Source of the DNA: Phoebastria nigripes
Taxonomy: Eukaryota; Chordata; Aves; Procellariiformes; Diomedeidae
Reading direction: 5' to 3'
Length of the DNA: 64,000 nt
NCBI GenBank assembly: GCA_035582835.1
Contig: JAYKAV010001000.1
Span: 385,178-449,177 of the forward strand
Part shown: positions 1-11,150 of the stretch, piece after piece
Layout: each line of letters starts with the position of its first letter
Numbering within the stretch: position 1 is the stretch's first letter
Program-made: the position numbers and the translations under genes
Notes under the pieces: model-generated
The model's input: the letters and a program-made list of their open reading frames with translations, nothing else
Told to the model about the DNA's origin: nothing
The model's database searches: none

Positions 1-8
1 ACATATAT

Positions 9-34
9 TAAAAAAAAAAGAAAAAAAAAAAAAA
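9..34. repeat. A-rich low-complexity tract
   Basis: Nearly pure adenine on the plus strand with one interrupting G. There is no recognisable element body next to it, so it is treated as simple sequence, not a retrotransposon tail. Confidence 0.8.
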
Positions 35-498
35 GTCAAGAGTTGTTCAGCTCACACACAAAAGTAAAAAAATACATTGCTTAAGTATTTTCTTTTAAGA
101 AATAATTCCTTTTAAGCAGTAATACTCTACCGAGACAAAATCAACAAGTCTAAGGCATTTTTAATTTAAGCATTTTGCCACAATTTTTTCTTTTTAAAGA
201 ATCATCCAGCTAAAATTATAAATTTGGAGAAAAACCATCGACTATAGACTACTGGGTACCTTCAGAAATACCTTTTTGATTTAACTTAATGCTGTGGAAG
301 CTAAGCATGCACCAAAACACTGCACTTTTTATGTTAAATTGCTGTTGAATTTGTTAACCCACAATTGATTTCCTGTGTTATGGAATCTTAGAGATTACAG
401 CTAACTTGAAGCAACAGGGATAATTCTTGATGTTAATGCTCCATTTCTATGTATTTTTATTAAGTCAGTGCCTGTTGTTGCATTAAAACTGCAGCTCA

Positions 499-517
499 AC
501 ATTGCCCCCTACTGTCA
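499..517 (-). promoter_or_regulatory. CTCF-like motif (moderate)
   Basis: The minus strand reads ACAGTAGGGGGCAATG, matching 14 of 16 positions of the CTCF core CCASYAGRKGGCRSYV by eye; the mismatches are the first position and the S after GGCR. It has the same orientation as the stronger sites at 2874 and 48636. Binding is inferred only. Confidence 0.35.
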
Positions 518-2171
518 TCTGTGAAACACTAAAGGACAAAATGTAGGTTAAACCCAAAAAAACCCACCCTACCTCCAGGTCCCAAATACAGTAAGCATCA
601 AATTTACTTAGAGACTCAACAAAACAGACATTCTCAATTAACATTCTCTTCTGTCTCCTTCAATAGCTGAAATTAATTTTGATTAATATGTTATAAGTCA
701 TAAAACATTAAAGCAATTTTTAAAATTTAAATTAGAAGCAGCTTCTGTCTTGGCCCAATCTTCAGTTTGCTGATAAATATCATCCTGAGGCCTGTTGAAA
801 GGAGATACACTGACGCCACCATGTTTCTAATTGGAGACACATGGTAATGTCACACCAATTGCAGAAAACCTAACCCTTGAGAATTCCTGAGTTTGCTGTT
901 TTTCCATGTTCTCAACACACAATGGATATAAAATAACAATCAAACATTCTTGTCTCTACCTCATCTAAGCCTGTGTTACAAGAGAGTAAGTTGTCATTTG
1001 AAAGAAAAACAAACCAAAAGATTTTTTTTTTAAATTATAAAGGTCATTCAAGAATGTGAGCACATAAGAACACAAAAATGAGGAAAAAACCCCACATAAA
1101 CAAGTTATAAATAATTTCTCTCCTTTTGTAGGAAAGTTTCATGTTCACTGATTCCTTGCAGCAACTGATTTCACAAATGCAGGGTCCACTTTTCCACACT
1201 TATTTTCCAAGTCTGAAACCAGCCATTGCTGGAAAAGCTTACAGTACGTTTGAGCAGGTTAGTGAGTCACAACGTTTTCCTCAAAACTCAAAAGCATATT
1301 CTTGTTGCACCATACCTCCAGAGATTCAAAACCACCTCTACTACAAATCATATTCAGCATCCCCAGCTACCTGACAAACTTTTCCACGTCAACTACGAGC
1401 AAATTGAGGCTTATGCTGTAACCAGCAGAAATAACTGAGAAGCAGCTTCTAATGCAGACATAAGGATATGAGCAAGACACATTTGTCAATATACTCCTTC
1501 TGTGTACAGATCTAGAAGCAGGCATGCTGGCAATTCTATCAAACACACTAGCAAAGTCTCCCAACTGAGTCTCTACTTGGACAGCACAGCAAGCAGGCTA
1601 ACAGTGCTTGTCACTGAGTCCCCTTTCAAGGAAAGCAGGGATGTACTTTCAAGTATACAGGAACCAATATCACTACAATTATTCAAGAAACTAATCTCCT
1701 CTTGTTGGTTCTAGCTATGGTGTAAGTGCGCAGGTGGACTATAGACAGATTGTTGTACCTCCAGATCATCAGATTTTACTCTCAACTTTCCTCAGATGCA
1801 TTCACCCTTGTTGTCACTGGCAGAGTTGCTTGGTGTTGTATGAAAAAGTTGACAATGCACAGTTTCATGTACCAATTGGTGTGATGTAATACATGACTGT
1901 CATCTTATGAGGCTGTCAAACTTTAAAAACAAGCAAAGTCAGGAAATGACTAAAATCTCCGCTTGGTTTTTTGGATCTTATTTTGCTCACATTTCTTCTG
2001 GCTACTGGGGGAGAAAAATAAGAGGCGGCAGTGGAAGGCTGACATCGATTCTGCTTTTCGTACGTTCTGAATAAAGTTTAAATCCTGTTACTACAGTACA
2101 ATTAAAAACATAATTGTGAGTGCTCTCAGAATTAAGGTCTAGAGACTTTAGACTATAAAACTACTACTTAC

Positions 2172-2291
2172 CATAATCTCCATTTTTCTCCAAAATTCTT
2201 CCAATTTAGCCATAGGCTTAAGCCACCAATCAGTGCACTTCAAATACCGCTTGCCTTGAAACCAAAACTGCCTAAGCCACTCAAATTCAAC
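2172..2291 (-). CDS. FTO: FTO exon 7 (C-terminal helical domain)
   Basis: This 120-bp exon, 40 codons in phase 0/0, encodes part of the alpha-helical C-terminal domain of the FTO demethylase. That domain packs against the catalytic domain and stabilises it. The minus-strand acceptor TTGCAG precedes GTTGAATTT and the donor is ATG|GTAAGT. The translation starts [13 protein letters not shown] and continues through a CTDWW motif to FWRKMEIM. It aligns without gaps to human residues 374-413, with identical [12 protein letters not shown] and KCTDWW blocks and the same 40-codon length. It joins exon 6 in frame. The next exon (8) is outside the window. An intragenic CpG island lies about 430 bp upstream in gene orientation and could be an alternative promoter. 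The identification rests on remembered family sequence, but the match and boundaries leave little doubt. Confidence 0.96.
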
Positions 2292-2585
2292 CTGCAAGAT
2301 ACAAACATACGGTAGCATAAACATCTATGTTCATTATTTGGGGCAGGAATGGGGTCATGCATGAATCCAGCTATACCTGAACAATCCCATAGAAAAGGAG
2401 AAGGTTACCAACCTTTAGAAACATACCCATTTCTAAATGCGCCCTTACACCCAGTTGTCTGTTTTATTTCTATTCCACATGCATTTGTGACCTGAGCTAC
2501 TCCCTTCAAACCTCAAGAGGTGCAAAACCCAACTCTTTTCTTTACATGTGGTACATGTTCAAAGAACATTAAAAGTTCAGGTTTA

Positions 2586-2595
2586 CTCACAATCC
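2586..2595 (-). promoter_or_regulatory. Candidate cryptic splice donor upstream of exon 7
   Basis: On the minus strand the sequence reads ATT|GTGAGTAAAC, with the GT at 2590-2589, a near-perfect U1 target. It lies between the intronic CpG island and exon 7, so a transcript starting in the island could use it to splice across about 300 bp into exon 7. No transcript evidence is available. Confidence 0.3.
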
Positions 2596-2660
2596 AGTCC
2601 AAGATGTACCAACTCTGGCTTATTGTGATTAACATGGTGGGTTTGAAAATATTTCAGCCA

Positions 2661-2669
2661 TATAAAAGG
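2661..2669 (+). promoter_or_regulatory. TATA box candidate, plus strand
   Basis: TATAAAAGG is a consensus-quality TATA box about 60 bp before the edge of the CpG island. It would place initiation near 2690-2695, directing transcription into the island, antisense to FTO. The first ATG after it (2702) opens a 115-codon GC-rich frame with no recognisable domain. The TATA match is seen directly; promoter activity is inferred. Confidence 0.4.
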
Positions 2670-2722
2670 CTGAAAAAACTCGCAGTCATACGATTGCCAG
2701 CATGCAGCCTGGTCAATTGCTA

Positions 2723-3034
2723 CGGAATGAGAGCGCAGCGTTCTATCGAAGCACGCTTCCCCATCCTCTCCCCGACCAGCCGGGTACCAGCCAGGCCACC
2801 CGCAGCCTCCGCGCTAACCGCCTCGCGGGGCGAGAGGAGAGCGCCCGGCTCGGGCGGGCCCGCGGCACCGCGCGGGCGCCCCCTGCTGGAGCCGCGCCGC
2901 GCCCAAGCGCTCCGGCACCGCCGCGCCCAGCAGCGGGGAGCGAACGCTCCGGGGCGCCCGGGCGTCCGGACACAGCTCGCCTGGAAACCCCGCCTGGCAG
3001 AGAAAGCCAACCCCCCGCCGAAGCCAGAACTCCG
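2723..3034. promoter_or_regulatory. Intragenic CpG island in FTO intron 6
   Basis: I count about 45 CpG dinucleotides in roughly 312 bp of very GC-rich sequence, in a window where CpG is otherwise rare and the surroundings are AT-rich. Features inside include a GC box (GGGCGGG, 2852-2858) and a full CTCF core (2874-2889). Several overlapping open frames on both strands are by-products of the scarcity of AT-rich stop codons. Such islands are normally promoters or insulators. The FTO/RPGRIP1L bidirectional promoter is expected upstream of exon 1, far outside this window, so this is a separate element. It could serve an antisense RNA, a short FTO transcript starting before exon 7, or a CTCF-bound boundary. 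A local misassembly cannot be excluded from sequence alone. Confidence 0.85.
2874..2889 (-). promoter_or_regulatory. CTCF core motif (full consensus)
   Basis: The minus strand reads CCAGCAGGGGGCGCCC, matching all 16 positions of the CTCF core CCASYAGRKGGCRSYV. It sits in the centre of the CpG island, which is a common context for bound CTCF sites. Its orientation is minus, the same strand as FTO. Confidence 0.6.
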
Positions 3035-6000
3035 TCAGGAGCCAGCTGATGCTTTTACTTAGAATATGAAACACGGCAAATGATGCAATACTGTACTAGT
3101 CGGGGTTTTTCAAAACGCTTCATGTATCGATGGCCCATCAACTTTAAGACAAGAAAAATATTAGTTTACTGAAACATAAATATATAATATATACATAAAA
3201 TAAATAATATATAGCAAATATTCTTTAAGCAAAATAATTCCATTTATCCTAATTTCCACTGAGCCTTTTTCCCTTTAATAGTAATCCATAGTTCTGGCCT
3301 TTAGAATTCCGTATTTATCTTTGTTGTGGTAGTTATGTTTCACACCAAGTTCAAAGCTGCTTTAATCATTATTTGTACCACAAAGAAGTTTTTGTTTATC
3401 CCTGCTCGGCTGCGATGATGCAAACAAAGACAACCTGCCAAGGTGAAAGAATAAAGAAAACTGCCCAAAGCTGTCACCCAACGCTTTCCTTCCTGCAAGG
3501 GTGAACAGAATGGCTACAGAAATCTGAAAGTGCTCCAGTTAATGTTAACTGTTCAGTCAATATATGTTAAAGATTACAATGAAAGATAATCAAATTTGAA
3601 GTGTATAAAAAGAAAATTAAAGCAACTTTGTTGGTAAAATATAACAACATGATTAGTTGGGAGACATAGATCTTAAAATATTTTCCAAAAACCTGACTGC
3701 TAGCCTAGTGACTTGTTAGCACAGGAGTTTGATGACATCCTTCCTAAAAAAAGCTGAAGGAAAGTTTGCTTCCGCTACAGTATTAACAAGGTATGAAGGA
3801 TCAAGTTATGGTTTGTTAAAAAAAAATCAGTATACACAGTTTTGGGAAGGCTGAGCATATCGACAGTTCAACTAGAGTTTTAAGCACTCGATACTTTTTC
3901 GTCCCCCCACTTCTTTTTGGTTTTGCTGGCCTCTACCACAAAAGGGCTATTACACATGATGTCTGGCAAACATGTTTCAGGAAATGAATCACATGAGACC
4001 ATTAATCAATGAAAAAATTTAAAAAAAAAATTAAAAATCAATGTTACGATATGGCTTATGACAAGAATCTATTTCAGTCAATCTGATTTTTGACTAGTCA
4101 TACTGATTTGTTACATTAATCTATGTAATTTCAGTCTAATTCAAGTCTGGCATCTTGGCCAAATTTTAAATGTATCTTGATCCTATACAGAATATACAAC
4201 TTGACACAGAAGAGCTGCTTTTTAGGTGCAAGAGGTAAAGTTTAGCAACAGGCTAGTTAGTTTTCTGCAGGATTTTTCTGCAGGTCTCATCAGAGGTCAG
4301 GGTACCAAATTGCAACATGTGGCTGTTTAATGATGTAGACTGCCATTTACTAGGGCTCTCAAACTCAGGTCCACATTCATCTCACAATGTCTTAGTTTAG
4401 CTCTAAACTGAGTTAATAAAATGGGAGTTGGGGAGAAAACCAATGTTTCACCCACCAACTTAGCCATCAAGCTGCTTGACAAGTGACTGCTCTGAANTAT
4501 CACCTCTGAACAAATAATTGGTGATTCTGAAAAAAAATAGATCATCTTGATGAGGCAATGGTGACATGATATCTCTATCACTCTATCCTTGTTTCAGACA
4601 TATGCAAGCGTAAATACTTAGTTTTGCTAAAAATCTCCAGAGATTCCAGTTATGCTAAGTTTGTTTGGTATTTTTAATTAACACATGAACACTTTTCACA
4701 CCACATCCATTACTAAGTACATGTTTTAACAGAACATATGCTATCTGCTTTCCAAGTTCTCTTAAAAGCTGTATGTCCTCTTGCTTTCATTGAACTCTAT
4801 TCAGTAATATCCTTTCCTCTAGCAGGAAGGCACTCCTATTGGCTTGCCTCCTTCCATGAACAGGAGGAGCTGTACCAGGAGAAAAAAAAAAACAACAAAG
4901 AACACCAAAAAACACCAAAAAAACCCCACAACAGTAAATACTGGAGAGAGACAAAAAGCTCAATTCTAGCCTTAGTGGAACTGAGGAAGTTACAGAACAT
5001 TGATCTTCTGTGACAAAACTCTTAGGTTAACAGCTCTTGCCAAGGATTTTGTCAGAGATTTAATTTGGAGACTCCCGTATATCAGAGCTAACTTTAGTTA
5101 CCATTAGAAAGCATTTTACATGACTGAACAGGACAAAGCCTAAACATATTAACATATAAAAAAATATATATGCTGAGTGTTTTAGGAATAATTTTCATCT
5201 CCTAATTAATTTTCACTTATGACTTACATCTGTGCAAGTAAGCTCAGAATCAGGCCTCATATGTCTACCCTCAACATATTTGCAAGTTGTCCTTTAAACA
5301 ATGATTAAAGGCCAGTTTTAGGTTATAGTCAATACTGGGTAGTAAAAGGCCAACAGTAGCATTTGACATTTTGTGAGGCAGTGCTCCTCAGTCAATTATT
5401 TAAAAGTATTGGTTATTAAATGCCACACATGTAGGTGATCTATATTTTCTCTCTTCTGTACTAGCCAGCCACCAACCATGCTGTCAGCTCACTGTGATGT
5501 GCTAAAACATATTAACCTTCCTTTGGCTGCATACACTGCTACCCTTTCTCAGCAGTGACCTCAGTGTCTAACACTATATACCTTCAACTTAGCCAGCCCA
5601 GGCTTTTCTACATCCCTGTGCATTCACCACACTTAAATTTATCTACTGCTGCCGTAAAAATAAGATTTGCTGTAGGCAAAAGCGACTGTACGTCACAAGC
5701 AACAGAGCAACCAATTCAGTCGCAAGTTTTAATCATGGTAATCAGGATTTGATAATCATGGCTGAGCAAAAACCCTGATGAGGACAAAACCCTACCTTTT
5801 CAAACTTGAGTACTTTGAAACCTGCTACATTTTCAACACAATCCCCAGATGCTAAAAAACCTCCTCTAGTGTTTTACTTCATAGAGAACATCCGATTGTT
5901 AGTTTGGTGTTGGCAAATAAAGAAGCCTTGAAACTACTTCATGCAACATGAACTACTATCAGATTTTGCATTACTCAGAGCAAGGAAAACAAATTTTCTT

Positions 6001-9000
6001 TGAAATGTGAAGAATAGGCTGGCAATGATCTTTTCTGCAGATTTATTTTTATATGCATGAGCATTTACATCATCTGTCCAGCAGTGTTTTATTACTTTAA
6101 AAAGCATTTGCTTGCCAATGGGTTTCCCCAGGTCCCCTGTAGCTCTGTTCGGGACATACCCAGTAGCTGTATTATTCTGGAAAGCCAAGTGTGATTCAGT
6201 AGAGGCACGAGGTTCACATGCAGCAAACTCTGCAAGATCATTTATTTCAGGACAAATTATTACTGGCCAAACAGCAATCTGACTGTTTAAAGGGGTAACT
6301 CCATTCAATCTCCAACACTCTGTGTGCATTCTTAGGCTATTGCACTTCATAGCTGTCCAGGTAATTACTTCTGTTCACCCTGCTACACTCTGTTCACTGG
6401 ATACCCTGCCATTGAAGTATTTGTTCAGACTTCAAGCCCATAAGCTACTCAGACAAGCAGCATGTGAACACCCTTAATTAAGGTTATCTTTACTTAAAAC
6501 TACAAAGTACATACTGGGAGTGAAGTGACTCACACATCTAACAAACAGCACATACCTTGCAATTACTCAGATATTCCTTTGAAGGCTGTTTTAGTGAGGG
6601 AGACCAAGACAACAAAGCTAAGTCTAAAGAAATACTAAATTTCTACCTGGCTGCCCGCTTAGAGATGCTAAAAACCTCCTCAGGTTAGCATCTTACTTTT
6701 TCGACAGGAAGACCTCTGTCAAGACATCCAAGAGAGGGCTCTGACAAATGAACTCTGGGAAATCTAACATCAGTAAAGACATCCCCCAGATACTCACCCA
6801 TACCTCTTTTAGAGGTTTCTCTGCCCACCACAAAAATGGAAAAAAACTAAGTCTCCAGCTACACTTCAGATCTTCAGTTCAAACCCACTTTATCAGCACC
6901 CCAAGTCAATTTTCCTGCCCAGGAATACAAAAGTGAAGGCACAGAATCATACGTCATTCTTTCAGACTTGCTCTTAGGTTTTCTCCCTCTAGCAGACACA
7001 GATAATTCATCCAGACCTCATTTGGCAGAGCAGTTAATTTCAGCACAGACTGTGAATCTGTGCTAAACTACTATATTTTAGCCTAGTCACACATAGCCTG
7101 ATGGTACTGTGATGGTTCTGTTCCGGTTAATGAGCTCCAATGACTACTTCAGAGGCGCCAGCAAGAGGGGTAAAAAAAAAAAAACAAACCCATAGCATTT
7201 CAGGAAGATAAAGAGTCTAGAACAATGGCTGCATCTGAGTTAAACCCTGTGAAGAACTTTAGTTATGATAATATTTGAAAGTAAAATACAACTGTACCGC
7301 CTCCTCTAGGGATGGGAATACTACCTAATTTCAAGCTCATAATCTCTGGACCAGAAGAATAGAAAAAAAATTCACAAGGATGTTTAGAACTAGCACAGAA
7401 AGCTGTATATCAGAACAGAAATACACAGGCAAAATTGGGTATGGGCAGTTCTTCATTAATTCTATGTCTGGCTTTTTGTGCAATTTTGTCTTTTGTATTT
7501 AAAAATACTAATAAGCTAAGGGAAAAAAAAAAACCAAACAGTGACCAAATCCTGACCACACCGATCAAACGGAAGACTCATTTTCATCAGTAAACAGTTT
7601 GATTTTTTAAAGAAACAAAACACTTTCTTGTTCTTCACCTGCCTGAGAAAATTTGAACCTAAAACCTATATTAGTGCCTGAAAAGACAAAGATTTATCAT
7701 ACAGTGAGTAAAAGAAGGTGGGAAGCTTTTACATGCAACAGAAGTTGAATTAGTCTCACAGATCTGTATGTTTTCACTTCAGTGATGTTCGAAAAAGAAA
7801 CGTGCATTTACCACAGTGATAAGCCACTAGCAATTTTGTCTACTTGTGCAGCAAATAAATGAAATTTAAATAGCACTTTAACATACAGAATTTATCCTTC
7901 AAGTGAAGAGGCGACCTTGGGAAAAAAGAATTAAGGGAGGTGAGTGAGTATTCTCTTTTCAAATGAAATACAGATCCAATGTGTCTACTAAGTCTAAGTG
8001 CACAATATGTACAAGTTAAACAATGATTTCTGTTAGAGTATATCCCATATGCATAACAGGAAACATCCCTGTATGTCACATAGCAAAATTATTCAGGTGA
8101 CTGCAAACACCAGGGGCTAGTCTCTCACCTGATGTAAACGGCACATGTCTTTGATGTTAAAGGACCCGTGCAAATTTACACCAGCTGTGCATGTGGCCCT
8201 AGCTGTGCAAACCACATATGCGTATAGTTTTATGGACTGAGCCTGATTAATGTTTTGTAAAACCCTGCATGCATCAGACTTCTTTAAATAGCTCTAGGAG
8301 CTGTTTTACCAAAAGTCAAGGGTGCAAATCTTTTGCCATCACTACACTCAATTTTACCAACTGTAAACACAATACAGATAAAAATGTGTTCTACAAAGTT
8401 TTAGTAACAATACACAATATTATATTCCTCAGCAGATAGCAATTTAAACAGTTTACACAAATTCTAATTTGACTGAAAATTACCTATGTACTATACGGCT
8501 CCTAATAGTGATCATACTTATCTTAGTAGAAATAAAGAATATAGGAGTGCTGCAAAAAANCACTAATATTTAAGCAAAAAGTGGTTCAGAAGTTTGTATT
8601 AACTGGTTGTTATAGCCCTTTTTAGAGAGAAATGATCATCAGTGCTTTACAGTTAGGAACAGCCAAAAGCTTTGTTTCATGTAGAAGGACAGCTTTCCAG
8701 AGCAGCTAAACAATCTGTCATTTTAAACTCCCAATACATAGCTTTGACTACATTTTCTGTAACTTTAAAAAAAGAAAGAAAAAAAAAGAATTCTTAAATT
8801 TACCATCTTCAGAAACACTACCCTTGTAAGAAGACCCAGTCCATTGTGTCACATTCCTGACTCTATCCACTAACAGATAATAAGCCAAATTACACTTTTT
8901 GTGATACTGCCTACTTTTTATACCACAGGAAAAATTACCTGTTTCCTCAGTTTCCCAAAATACTGTCTGATATTTTCAGTTCATTTGTAAAATCAATGTG

Positions 9001-9602
9001 TTTGTTAAGACTCCAGATCAGTACTTCAAACAAGAAAGTACTGCCAGATTCAGTGGAATCCTGTGAAAGTGCATTGTTACACTTGCATATTTTGTAGCAC
9101 AGAATGACCTATTTAAATATGTTCCTCTCAATTATTTCCACTGTATTTTCTTCAGAATATACTTTAAAGCACATACTCACAACTGCATCACACCTGGCAT
9201 TCTTTAAAAACCTGGTTCAACACCTGACAAACAACTGAAAAATTTTACCNGCTCTTTCCCTCTAATTTTTTTTCTCTCTCCCTTTTTGTTAGAGAAGTGC
9301 TAGAGTAGTTTGGTTTGTCCACCACACTATCACATTTGGCGTAATCTTACTGAAACTACTCCTTTGCTCTACCAGCAGAGGGATCTTAAGAAGGAAAAAT
9401 GAAAACTTCATGGGAATGAAAGTATCAATCCAAGTTAATCCCAATTACTGTACCCAAGTAAAAAAGTCATAAAAAACACATTTCAAACTTATACAGAACA
9501 ACGCCTTGTGAGCAGCTGAACACACTTAATTGCCATTAACTCCATGAGCAGACTGCACCTCTCAGAATCTGGCTGAAGTATTTTCAGTGCAGATCATCTC
9601 AC

Positions 9603-9746
9603 CTCATTATGTATTTCTTCTACTTGCTTTACAACTGCAGGTTCCAGCGATTTCAAAGATAAAGCCATTGAATCAGAATCAGTCTGTAAATTCTGGAGTG
9701 CCAATTCACATTGTCCAAATATGTATTCCAATCTTCCTCTTGAACA
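9603..9746 (-). CDS. FTO: FTO exon 6 (start of C-terminal domain)
   Basis: This 144-bp exon, 48 codons in phase 0/0, has acceptor TATAG before TGTTCA and donor GAG|GTGAGA. It encodes human residues 326-373, where the C-terminal helical domain begins. Recognisable blocks are CELALQN, SLKS-EPAV-KQ and EEIHNE; the length equals the human exon exactly. Between them, the acidic human loop (CDDVDNDDV) is replaced by QTDSDSMAL, so this surface is clearly less acidic here. The opening residues [12 protein letters not shown] also differ from the human CSTGTLDYILQR. The frame joins exon 5 on one side and exon 7 on the other without adjustment. Spacing to exon 5 is 2.0 kb, the shortest intron in the window. 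Confidence 0.95.
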
Positions 9747-10612
9747 CTATAAAGATACAATTAAAAAATTTATATATAGCCACTTCAGAACATATGTATT
9801 TCTCAAATATACCGAACTATTTGCTTCTGAAATAATCAAAGTGAAAGAGCAGAAAGGATGTATTTCTGTAACTTTCTTTCATGATCTTCTAAACAAAAGC
9901 GTAATGCCTCTGGATTGTCTATATAGTTATTGATATAAATTATGCAAAAGTCTAATCCATCAGACATCTAGCCAACCAGTACAGCATAGATTGAAAGGAG
10001 AAAGAAAAGAATTCCTTTTAAATTTACTTTAAAAATACGGCATACAAAAACATGGCCATACTTTCCATTGCTTCCTGGCCAGCTTTTGACAGTATTTCAG
10101 AATCAGTTGTATTTGCCCAATTGTATGGGCTCCCAGTAACACTAAAATGGAGTTCCATATCCAGTCTGCACGAGCTGTTGGCTTACAAGGTATACAGAAT
10201 ATGAAAAAAACAAATTTGCACTTCCGCTCCTTTTATTTTGTTTTAATTAAATTTCCTTCAAAATGAGACGGAAATCTGTAAAAATCCTTTTGAAACAAAA
10301 GAAAGACTACATTTACATCTTTTAATTATTTTCAATTAAATACCTGTACCTTCAGTTAAATTTCCAGGAATAATCTTGAATTAAGGACCCCCTGGTCTCA
10401 TATTCTTTGTAAAAAAAATTTCCATACTATACAACTTGAAGTCACAACAGTTTACAAAAACAAAGCATAATCACTTAATAGAGAAGCTTTTCATACTGTG
10501 AAAGTAAGTGTGCATTTTCCTGCAAAAGTAACACAGAGACAGGAGCAGTAGGTCAGAGCACTCTTAAAATGAGAGATGAAAATTACAGAATTATTTGTTT
10601 TAAAATCATAGA

Positions 10613-10738
10613 ATCATAGAATCATTAAGGTTGGAAAAGACCTCTAAGATCATCGAGTCCAACCATCAACCCAACACCACCATGCCCACTAAACCATGTC
10701 CCTAAGCGCCTCATCTACACGTCTTTTAAATACTTCCA
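10613..10738 (-). mobile_element. CR1 LINE, 3' end fragment, 5'-truncated
   Basis: The plus strand begins AATCATAGAATCATAGAATC, then continues through GGTTGGAAAAGACC, ATCGAGTCCAACC, ACCATGCCCACTAAACC and CTAAGCGCC. This is the reverse complement of the well-known sauropsid CR1 3' untranslated end with its terminal ATTCTATG-type microsatellite. The element therefore lies on the minus strand, with its 3' end at the low coordinate, and is truncated about 125 bp from that end. No CR1 ORF2 sequence is present. The sequence is little diverged, which suggests a fairly young insertion, and it supports a bird (or close sauropsid) source. Confidence 0.93.
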
Positions 10739-10822
10739 CTTTATGTCAAAACCCAGTTCAAGCAAGCAGAGTGTATATTTGTTTGGGAAATAAAGGCACT
10801 TTTTTTATATTACAACGTATAT

Positions 10823-10870
10823 GTATGTGTATGTCCATGTTTGGTGTATGTATATGTCCATGTTTGGTGC
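10823..10870 (+). repeat. Two-copy tandem repeat, 23-bp period
   Basis: ATGTCCATGTTTGGTG occurs at 10831 and again at 10854, each preceded by a (GTAT)-like stretch. The period is 23 bp and the two copies differ at only one or two sites. It lies about 85 bp beyond the truncated end of the CR1 fragment. Confidence 0.8.
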
Positions 10871-11133
10871 TATTGCTTCATTTCCATTCCAGCACAAATT
10901 AGGAAGAGTAATGGGGGAAAAAAAGAAGTATATGGATACATGTATCTCTCTTGCTTCAAGTGGTGTATTTTGCCTTGCTGAAAGAAGAAAGTGGTAATTG
11001 TAATTTTTTAAAATATCTTTTTACAATACAGTATATTTTTATTTTTCTGTATGCTTTCCCATTAGAAGACTACATAAACAAAACTACTGATAACACCACG
11101 GAAAGGAATAGGGAGGAGAGGTCTAGTTAAAAT

Positions 11134-11150
11134 AAAAAAAAAAAAAAAAA
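11134..11150. repeat. A17 homopolymer
   Basis: Uninterrupted adenine run on the plus strand, with no attached element recognised. Confidence 0.85.

Larger units (their letters stand above)
1..2171 (-). other. FTO: FTO intron 7, partial (3' part outside window)
   Basis: AT-rich non-coding sequence downstream (in gene orientation) of exon 7, beginning with the strong donor GTAAGT at 2171. I searched the minus strand for exon 8, which in human continues the helical C-terminal domain, and did not find it, so it must lie below position 1. The stretch holds an A-rich low-complexity tract at 9-34, a T9 tract near 1022 and a CTCF-like motif at 502-517. Short open frames at 1141-1714 show no recognisable protein and overlap each other on both strands, as expected by chance. 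Confidence 0.85.
2292..9602 (-). other. FTO: FTO intron 6
   Basis: This 7.3-kb intron separates exons 6 and 7. Its donor is GTGAGA at 9602 and its acceptor TTGCAG ends at 2292. It contains the CpG island at 2723-3034 with its TATA box and CTCF core. The remainder, about 3035-9602, is AT-rich and holds short A-tracts (for example 8768-8788) and three single Ns (4497, 8560, 9250). A 138-codon minus-strand open frame at 5934-6350 has no recognisable similarity and no splice or promoter context; I treat it as chance. Otherwise I see nothing in it. Confidence 0.9.

Noticed and set aside
2520..3062. 180-codon plus-strand frame and three overlapping minus-strand frames across the CpG island
   Set aside because: Open in several frames on both strands at once, with low-complexity R/A/P/G composition. 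This is the usual result of GC-rich DNA lacking stop codons, not evidence for a protein.
5934..6350. 138-codon minus-strand open frame in intron 6
   Set aside because: No recognisable domain, no promoter or splice context. In about 64 kb of six-frame AT-rich sequence, one or two frames of this length are expected by chance.
9370..9386. CTCF-like ACCAGCAGAGGGATC on the plus strand
   Set aside because: The essential GGC following the G-run is GGA here. With that core mismatch I would not call a site.
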